Shown here one piece after another: positions 24,794 to 30,147 of a stretch of DNA of 32,622 bases. Numbering within the stretch: position 1 is the stretch's first letter; every line of letters begins with the position of its first letter. A program made the translations under genes and the position numbers. Source of the stretch: Porphyromonadaceae bacterium UBA7180 (lineage in GTDB: Bacteria > Bacteroidota > Bacteroidia > Bacteroidales > Muribaculaceae); assembly GCA_002491165.1 (NCBI GenBank), contig DKVK01000088.1, positions 1 through 32,622 of the forward strand, written 5' to 3'. The notes below the pieces were generated by a model, which ran no database searches, was not told the DNA's origin, and saw nothing but the letters and a program-made list of their open reading frames with translations.

Positions 24794-25758
24794 TTGCGGC
24801 GTCCGGTGAGTTTGTCGGCAAGTTTATGGAAAGGTGCGAGGTCTGCTTCGTCGAGGCCGGTCTGCTTGAGGGCACGCAGGGCGCGGCCGGTCCAGTGGAG
24901 GATGGCCTTGCGGCAACGCTGTTCCATGTCCATTTTTTCGTAAAGGCGCTTCACTGTCTGAATGCGCACCTCCTTGGGCTGCAGCTTCATGGCGTCGCGT
25001 AGTGCTTCGGAGTCGGGGCCGCCGGATGCGAGCCCCTCGAGCAGCAGGAACGTTTTCTTGCCCTGCACTATGTCGCCGCCGATGGGTTTGCCGAAGGTGA
25101 GTTCGTCGCCGAAGCAGTCCAGGTAATCGTCCTGAATCTGGAACGCCACGCCGAGCGCGCGGCCGTATTCGTCGACGGCGCGTGCCTGTTTCTCAGTGGC
25201 GCAGCCGATGAGCGCGCCGATGCGCGCGCTGCCGCCGAGCAGGGCACCAGTCTTGAGTTCTATCATGCGTATATACTCCTCAGAGCCGACATCCGGACGC
25301 TCCTCGAAGTCCATATCGAGGCGTTGCCCTTCATAGACCTCGATGGCCATGCGGTTGAAGACGTCGAGCACCGGGCGAAGCACCTTGTCGGGGACGGCGC
25401 TGACGAGCTGTGTGGCCAGCGTGAGCATCGTGTCGCCCGAAAGAATGGCGGTGTTGAGGTCCCATTTGGCATAGACAGAGGGTCGGCCGCGACGCATCGG
25501 GGAGGCGTCCATCACATCGTCGTGGAGCAGCGTGAAGTTGTGGAATATCTCTACGCCGCAGGCGGCATCGAGGGCCGCTGCCGCATCAACGCCGAAAGCT
25601 TCGCAGCCCATGAGTACCAGCAGCGGGCGGAGCCGCTTGCCGCCGCTACCCAGTCCGTAGCGCACCGGAGCGTAGAGTCCTTCCAGTCCCGGCTTGGTAT
25701 AATCGAGCGCCATCAGCCGCTCCTCGGCCATGTTGCGCAAATCAGAACTTTCTCGCAT
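24790..25758 (-). CDS. Short-chain polyprenyl diphosphate synthase (FPP/GGPP type)
   Basis: A 322-residue cytosolic all-trans prenyltransferase that condenses isopentenyl diphosphate onto allylic diphosphates. GSGGKRLRP (37-45) binds IPP; the first Asp-rich motif is DDVMD (80-84) followed by RRGRPS, and the second is DDYLD (210-214) after FQIQ. The residue five positions before the first motif is Phe75, and the motif has no two-residue insert. By the usual chain-length rules a bulky residue there limits the product to about C15-C20, so it is probably an FPP/GGPP synthase and not the long-chain quinone-tail enzyme. Exact product length is inference. It is coupled to tatD by a 4-nt overlap. Confidence 0.93.
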   Translation of the reverse strand: MRESSDLRNMAEERLMALDYTKPGLEGLYAPVRYGLGSGGKRLRPLLVLMGCEAFGVDAAAALDAACGVEIFHNFTLLHDDVMDASPMRRGRPSVYAKWDLNTAILSGDTMLTLATQLVSAVPDKVLRPVLDVFNRMAIEVYEGQRLDMDFEERPDVGSEEYIRMIELKTGALLGGSARIGALIGCATEKQARAVDEYGRALGVAFQIQDDYLDCFGDELTFGKPIGGDIVQGKKTFLLLEGLASGGPDSEALRDAMKLQPKEVRIQTVKRLYEKMDMEQRCRKAILHWTGRALRALKQTGLDEADLAPFHKLADKLTGRRK

Positions 25759-25795
25759 AATGTGTGTGATAAGTAAATGTGTGTCAGGAGGATAA

Positions 25796-26461
25796 TTACA
25801 TGGTGGCCTCGGGGTCGGCCATCATTTCATCGGCCGGAATTTCGGGAGCGGGAGCCACTACGCCGGCGCTGTCCATAGCGAACTCCGGCCACATATTGAT
25901 ATAGCGCTTGTAGATGTCGGCGGGGAAATCCTTCCCTTTATCCTCCTCGAGTCCGAGCTTGAAGCCCTTGACGAATCGGCGGAAGGTGTACTCGTCGCAG
26001 GCTTTGCGGAAATCTGCTATTTCCTTGTCGATGTCCTTGGCCTTGAGTCCCTTGCGGCGGATAGTGCCGACGTATTCGAGGCCAAGCGAGTAGCCCACCT
26101 GGAGGGTGTCGGCCAGGTTGAGGCGGAACTGCATCCTCATGTTGTCGGCCAATTGCAGTTCGGCGCGCTTGGTTTCGAAGGCAATGGCGAACTTGTCGGC
26201 ATCCTCCCCTTTGTAATTGTCCAGCGCGTAGAGGTAAGCGTTGGCCAAAGTGTCGATCTTGACGCCCTGCACATGGTCGAGGGCAGCCTGGAGCAGGAAA
26301 CCGGCCACGCTGTCGGGGTCGGCGTTGCGCATCATGTAGGCCATGAGCTCCCGGTCGGTCATATTGCCCATCTTCTTGGCCTCGCCGGAGGAAACCTCCC
26401 CTTGCTTGCTGCCGCAGGCCACAAGCAGGAAAATCAGCATGAAAAACAATAACTTCTTCAT
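25796..26461 (-). CDS. Lipoprotein of unknown function
   Basis: From the ATG at 26461 it has 221 residues: MKKLLFFMLIFLLVAC is a compact lipoprotein signal with Cys16. An upstream in-frame ATG (26491) would put ten polar residues before the signal and is rejected. The -7 element at 26530-26523 also fits the shorter form. The mature protein is helical and charged, with NMTDRELMAYMMRNADPDSV, VGYSLGLEYVGTIRRKGLKA and RRFVKGFKLGLEEDKGKD; the last two look like a repeated Gly-x-x-x-Gly-Leu-Glu pattern. There is a Pro/Ala-rich tail. The SLG-type segments recall the N-terminal domain of FKBP-type prolyl isomerases, but no catalytic domain follows. Function unknown. Confidence 0.8.
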   Translation of the reverse strand: MKKLLFFMLIFLLVACGSKQGEVSSGEAKKMGNMTDRELMAYMMRNADPDSVAGFLLQAALDHVQGVKIDTLANAYLYALDNYKGEDADKFAIAFETKRAELQLADNMRMQFRLNLADTLQVGYSLGLEYVGTIRRKGLKAKDIDKEIADFRKACDEYTFRRFVKGFKLGLEEDKGKDFPADIYKRYINMWPEFAMDSAGVVAPAPEIPADEMMADPEATM

Positions 26462-26522
26462 ATATAAGTAGTTGTGTTGCCGGGGACGCAAAGCGTCGAA
26501 ATGCCGTCAACAAAATTTTGTG

Positions 26523-26530
26523 CAAAATTA
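26523..26530 (-). promoter_or_regulatory. -7 element for the lipoprotein gene
   Basis: TAATTTTG on the minus strand is an exact TAnnTTTG match, 62 nt before the ATG at 26461. A properly spaced TTTG/TTG is not obvious. Confidence 0.5.
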
Positions 26531-26552
26531 GCAAAAAAAACTCAAAAAAGCA

Positions 26553-26582
26553 TTGTCAATCCAAATAAAAGCATTAACTTCG
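26553..26582 (+). promoter_or_regulatory. Promoter for the tRNA-Ser(GGA) locus
   Basis: TTG (26553-26555), a 19-nt spacer and TAACTTCG (26575-26582, one mismatch to TAnnTTTG) predict a start about 26588. The transcript would include a 75-nt leader, the tRNA-like sequence at 26666-26730 and then tRNA-Ser(GGA). Confidence 0.55.
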
Positions 26583-26665
26583 CAGCGTGAAACCGAAAAA
26601 AGCGCGGACGACAAAGATTTCAGGGAGCTGAAACGTAGTCTGCCATCCGGTAAAAACAGACAAAA

Positions 26666-26730
26666 GGAGCGATGCTCGAGTGGCTGAAGAGGCACGCCTG
26701 GAAAGCGTAATCCGAGGCACCGAGAGCTCC
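26666..26730 (+). pseudogene. tRNA-Ser(GGA)-like sequence without T arm
   Basis: The 24 nt at 26671-26694 are identical to 26743-26766 in the true tRNA-Ser 72 nt downstream and include the whole D arm. The anticodon loop CTGGAAA (anticodon GGA) is kept, while its stem has changed on both sides (ACGC/GCGT against AGAC/GTCT), so pairing is preserved. The acceptor is GGAGC (26666-26670) with GCTCC (26726-26730). The T arm is absent: only about 20 nt link the anticodon arm to the acceptor. It cannot be a normal tRNA. It is either a decayed tandem copy or a tRNA-derived RNA. Confidence 0.7.
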
Positions 26731-26737
26731 AAAAAAA

Positions 26738-26825
26738 GGAAAGATGCTCGAGTGGCTGAAGAGGCAGACCTGGAAAGTCTGTAACGGCCGAAAGCCGTTC
26801 GCGGGTTCGAATCCCGCTCTTTCCG
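26738..26825 (+). tRNA. tRNA-Ser (anticodon GGA)
   Basis: A complete class II tRNA: acceptor GGAAAGA (26738-26744) with TCTTTCC (26818-26824), discriminator G 26825, and CCA encoded at 26826-26828. The anticodon stem CAGAC/GTCTG encloses CTGGAAA (GGA). The long variable arm is AACGGCCGAAAGCCGTT and the T arm contains GGTTCGAATCC. The 3' half (about 26800-26828) is the likely attachment site of the element that starts directly downstream. Confidence 0.96.
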
Positions 26826-26827
26826 CC

Positions 26828-26874
26828 AAGTAACACGTTATAAATCAACACGATTTAGACGTGTTACTTTTTTT
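26828..26874 (+). terminator. Terminator directly after tRNA-Ser(GGA)
   Basis: AAGTAACACG (26828-26837) pairs with CGTGTTACTT (26860-26869), with an inner TAAATC/GATTTA stem and a long T run. It begins at the last base of the encoded CCA. If the insertion point is in the tRNA 3' end, this terminator is supplied by the element. Confidence 0.85.
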
Positions 26875-26916
26875 AGTCAAGCCTTACCAAGTAGCTTAAA
26901 AAAAAGCCCGACACTG

Positions 26917-26988
26917 CCGAAAGTTGACGGAGTTTGCCGAAGTTTGCCGAAGGCAACTTGCGCACCACTTGCGCAAGGCTTGCGCAAG
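26917..26988 (+). repeat. Two iteron arrays before the integrase gene (candidate arm-type sites)
   Basis: Three 10-bp direct units occur head to tail: AAGTTGACGG (26921-26930), AGTTTGCCGA (26931-26940) and AGTTTGCCGA (26941-26950). Then CTTGCGCA occurs at 26957, 26968 and 26979, exactly 11 bp apart. The last two are full palindromes, CTTGCGCAAG. Helically phased short repeats between a tRNA attachment site and an integrase start are typical of integrase arm or excisionase binding sites. Confidence 0.65.
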
Positions 26989-27005
26989 CAACAACGACAT
27001 AAGGC

Positions 27006-28316
27006 ATGGGCGCACTTTTTAAGCCTATGGCAACAACAAAATTTTACCTCGACACACGTCGAGCAAAGGAAGCGACCCACGCGCTTCGCATCAGCATCTG
27101 TCATCACACCAAAACTGCTGCTTTTCCTCTTGGCGTTAAACTTGCCAAGAACCAGTGGGACCCCGACGGCAAAGTTATAATCAACCACCCGGAGGCGAAG
27201 TATTGGAACAACTTCATCGCCAAACGTAAGGTAGAGGTTGATACACTTATCCTCAAATTAGAGGATAACGACCCTCAAAAGATTGCCTCAATGTCAGCGG
27301 TTGAAATCCGCGACTACATCGTAGCAGCTCTCACCCCTGCCGACCAACCGAAGCCGGAGAAGAAGCCAAAGGAAGACCCGAACATATTCTTGAAGTGGTT
27401 TGACCGCTTCATGGAGCGCAAAAAGGGTCGCACCAACGGCATCTATGATGCCACTCGCAAGCGTCTTGTCGATTGGCTCAAAAGCGAGGAAGCCCTTGCC
27501 AAGGTCAAGTTCGAGGACATCAAGGTATCGTGGTTGGAAGATTTTCAGGACTTCCTCGCCGAAAAGAACACGGCAAACTCTATCGCCATACATCTGCGTA
27601 ACATTCGTGCTGTGGTAAACTACGCCATCGACAACGAAGTTACCACCTACTACGCTTTCCGTCGCTTCAAGATCAAGACGGAAGCCACTCGCAAACGTAA
27701 CTTCGACATCGACACTCTGCGCCGCATCTTCAAGCATCAGTGTGCCGAGGAATGGCAGCAGAAGTACCTCGACTTCTTCAAGCTGTCGTTTATGCTCGTC
27801 GGCATCAATGTTGTTGACCTGTGCCGTCTGACGAAAATCTCGCAGGGTCGCGTCGAATACCTGCGAGCCAAGACCCACCGACCTTATTCTATTAAGGTCG
27901 AGAACGAGGCGCGGGAGATTATCGAACGCTACGCCGGAACGGAGCTGCTTGTCAACTTCTGCGAGAACTACGCCAACTACCGCCACTTCTACAACAATCT
28001 CTGCAAGGGATTGAACGAAGTAAAGGCGCAGTTGGGGCTCGAAGAATTGACAACGTACTGGGCGCGTCATTCATGGGCGACGATAGCCCGCAAGCTGAAA
28101 ATCAGCAAGGACACAATCGCCCTCGCGCTCGGACACGGCAGCCACACCGTTACCGACATCTATATCGAGGAAGATATGGCGGAGGTTGACGAAGCCAACC
28201 GCAAGGTGCTCGACTACGTGCTCTATGGTGGCACGAAGTCGGAGGCTCCGGCAAAGAAAAAGCGTGGCCGTCCCCGTAAGAACGCCACGCCGGAAGCTGA
28301 CAAAGAAGCCGCCTAA
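27006..28316 (+). CDS. int: Tyrosine-type site-specific integrase, Bacteroidales family
   Basis: A 436-residue recombinase that would cut and rejoin DNA at the tRNA-Ser attachment site. The N-terminal arm-binding region opens MATTKFYLDTRRAKEATHALRI-like from Met8 (27027), which may be the true start. A SAM-like core-binding domain covers about 125-230. The catalytic domain has YWARHSWATIA (Arg354, His355), LGHG (His377) and nucleophile Tyr386 in TDIYIEED. At the usual Arg I position the sequence is GINVVDLCRL, with Asn268 in place of Arg. Loss of this arginine is known from IntDOT of CTnDOT. The C-terminus ends in KKKRGRPRK, an AT-hook-like basic tail. Its stop codon overlaps the stop of the convergent tail gene (28313-28316). 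Confidence 0.94.
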   Translation: MGALFKPMATTKFYLDTRRAKEATHALRISICHHTKTAAFPLGVKLAKNQWDPDGKVIINHPEAKYWNNFIAKRKVEVDTLILKLEDNDPQKIASMSAVEIRDYIVAALTPADQPKPEKKPKEDPNIFLKWFDRFMERKKGRTNGIYDATRKRLVDWLKSEEALAKVKFEDIKVSWLEDFQDFLAEKNTANSIAIHLRNIRAVVNYAIDNEVTTYYAFRRFKIKTEATRKRNFDIDTLRRIFKHQCAEEWQQKYLDFFKLSFMLVGINVVDLCRLTKISQGRVEYLRAKTHRPYSIKVENEAREIIERYAGTELLVNFCENYANYRHFYNNLCKGLNEVKAQLGLEELTTYWARHSWATIARKLKISKDTIALALGHGSHTVTDIYIEEDMAEVDEANRKVLDYVLYGGTKSEAPAKKKRGRPRKNATPEADKEAA

Positions 28317-30145
28317 TCCACAATCGGATAGAAAACACCTTTGAGTAGCTGCGACATTCCATTCTCTGTGAATGTCGCAGTTACTTTTTCGCACAGATAC
28401 TTCTTGCCCTTGATGTAAAACACGGCTCTTACATCAGGGATAGAATCGGAGAGAAACTTAAAGGTGGTTTTCATCTTCGGCTCGATATTGTGGATAATAC
28501 GGCGGCGGTTCTGCTGTCCGTTGTTGATGCGCAGAGAGAAGTGCAGATAGTTGAAATTGCTCCAATCATCGCGTATCTCGATGTCCTCGACCCACGGGCG
28601 GGGCAATTTACCCATCGTATTCTGTGAGCCGTCCCAAAAGCCCACATATATGCGGTCGTAGTATTCAGATTTTTTGTCCTTCTCCCCTGCGGCGAGCGAG
28701 GAAACCGTGTGCGTCTGCATAAACGGGTGGTCTTTATCGTCCTCGCTCGTCGTATTGTTGTCTTCATCGTAGCCGGAGAAGGAAAGAAAAAGCACTCGAC
28801 CGTATTTGTCTTCGGTATCGTCTATCCACGCCGGAACAAATTCAATCTCTTGTTCGTCGGTATCTTCATCGTCGTTGACGATGCGACCGCCAAAGAGATT
28901 GACAGGTTGCAGACGGCACTTGTAGAGGTAATAGACATAGATATGCCCGGCTCGTACTTCCACCTGAATCTGACGGCTGATGGCTCGGATAACGAAGTAA
29001 GCGTCGCAGTCCTCGGCATAAAGCAGCTTGTCGATGTTGTTGTTGCGTCCATGCTGCCCTTTCCAAGTGGCATAACCCTTATTCGCATTCATTAGCTCCG
29101 TCAGGGATTTGTAGCGGATAACGCGGTTCTGCCAGCCCTTGATAAACCAGTCGCACGAGTAGAATTTCCACATTTCGTGGTCGCAGTCTTTATAGACAAG
29201 ATTCTTCTGCTCGGAGTATTCGCAGTTTTCTTCTTCGACCTTGACTTCGGTAGAGTGTTCCTCGATGATGTTTTCGAGCTTCACGGGCTGTTTTTCGGCA
29301 AGCGTCGCCTGTGTGAACGCAAAGGAGATACGTTTGCCGCGGTGGTCGAAGTCGAACTCACCGCCTAAAAACAGCTCCAACTTCTCGAAGTATTCCTCGA
29401 CCGTCCAATGCGGCAGGGCGTTGGCGAAGCCCGGCATATACCACGCATAAGGGAGAGTGTTGCAGATGAGAAGATACTTGTATTCTTCGGAATCCTCCCA
29501 CTTCGAGAAGTCGGGCGTGTAGCCGACAGCCTCGCATATCTTCTTTGTGATGTAGATTAGGTATGGCTGCCATGACAGCCCGGTTGTGTCCTCGTTGTGC
29601 CAGTAGTAATAAGCGTGTTGGGTCAGGTGCCCCTGACTGTCGTACTGGTCGGGCACATATTCAGCCTTATTCTGAATATTGCCGGAATAGTCATTGACCC
29701 AAGGGAGCGCTACACAAACGGGATTGGCGTGGCTCGGTTGCCATGCGTCGCGTGGCGTGATAGCATTTTTCGATGTTGTCGAGGGAGAACCTAAATCCAA
29801 TTCATTGATATAGACCTTGTCAAAGGTCTTGTCGAAGTTCTGCTCCGACCGTCCTTCAAGGAATTGGGTCTTGACCTCGGCATCGTTGATTTCGGTAATG
29901 GTTATCGAGCCGAACTTGTAGAAGTTTCGGTCGCGAATCTCGCAGTCGAAGATAACCTTACCGGCTATCACGTCCATTCGGTTGATGTGCCCGAAAATGT
30001 CGAGATTTTCGCGACAATGCCGCAGGGGAAAAGTGATGGATAATGTGTAGCCATCACTACCCGAAAAGAGGCGGTTTTCGGCAACGTACTCAAACGAAGT
30101 ACCTTTTTTGAGCATGGCGCGTTTGCCATTGATGCGTATTTCCAT
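28313..30145 (-). CDS. Putative phage distal tail/baseplate protein
   Basis: A 610-residue protein with no signal peptide or membrane segment. The N-terminal third (GTSFEYVAENRLFSGSDGYT, then IFGHINRMDVIAGKVIFDCE and FLEGRSEQNFDKTFDKVYIN) looks beta-rich. The middle has many Trp/Tyr residues, and an acidic loop (DDEDTDEQEIEF) lies near residue 430. The position right after the tape-measure gene, with only 2 nt between, is where Caudoviricetes place the distal tail or baseplate hub gene, and that is the basis of the call. I recall similar proteins in Bacteroides prophages, but no domain can be named by eye. It runs convergent with the integrase. Confidence 0.6.
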   Translation of the reverse strand: MEIRINGKRAMLKKGTSFEYVAENRLFSGSDGYTLSITFPLRHCRENLDIFGHINRMDVIAGKVIFDCEIRDRNFYKFGSITITEINDAEVKTQFLEGRSEQNFDKTFDKVYINELDLGSPSTTSKNAITPRDAWQPSHANPVCVALPWVNDYSGNIQNKAEYVPDQYDSQGHLTQHAYYYWHNEDTTGLSWQPYLIYITKKICEAVGYTPDFSKWEDSEEYKYLLICNTLPYAWYMPGFANALPHWTVEEYFEKLELFLGGEFDFDHRGKRISFAFTQATLAEKQPVKLENIIEEHSTEVKVEEENCEYSEQKNLVYKDCDHEMWKFYSCDWFIKGWQNRVIRYKSLTELMNANKGYATWKGQHGRNNNIDKLLYAEDCDAYFVIRAISRQIQVEVRAGHIYVYYLYKCRLQPVNLFGGRIVNDDEDTDEQEIEFVPAWIDDTEDKYGRVLFLSFSGYDEDNNTTSEDDKDHPFMQTHTVSSLAAGEKDKKSEYYDRIYVGFWDGSQNTMGKLPRPWVEDIEIRDDWSNFNYLHFSLRINNGQQNRRRIIHNIEPKMKTTFKFLSDSIPDVRAVFYIKGKKYLCEKVTATFTENGMSQLLKGVFYPIVD

Positions 30146-30147
30146 AA

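Noticed and set aside
15058..25780. TAAGTAAATGTG at 15058-15069 and again at 25769-25780
   Set aside because: A short AT-rich match in two intergenic regions with no further shared sequence; chance cannot be excluded.
26528..26851. Minus-strand ORFs with repeated PLQPLEH segments
   Set aside because: They are antisense translations of the tRNA-Ser gene and its truncated copy.
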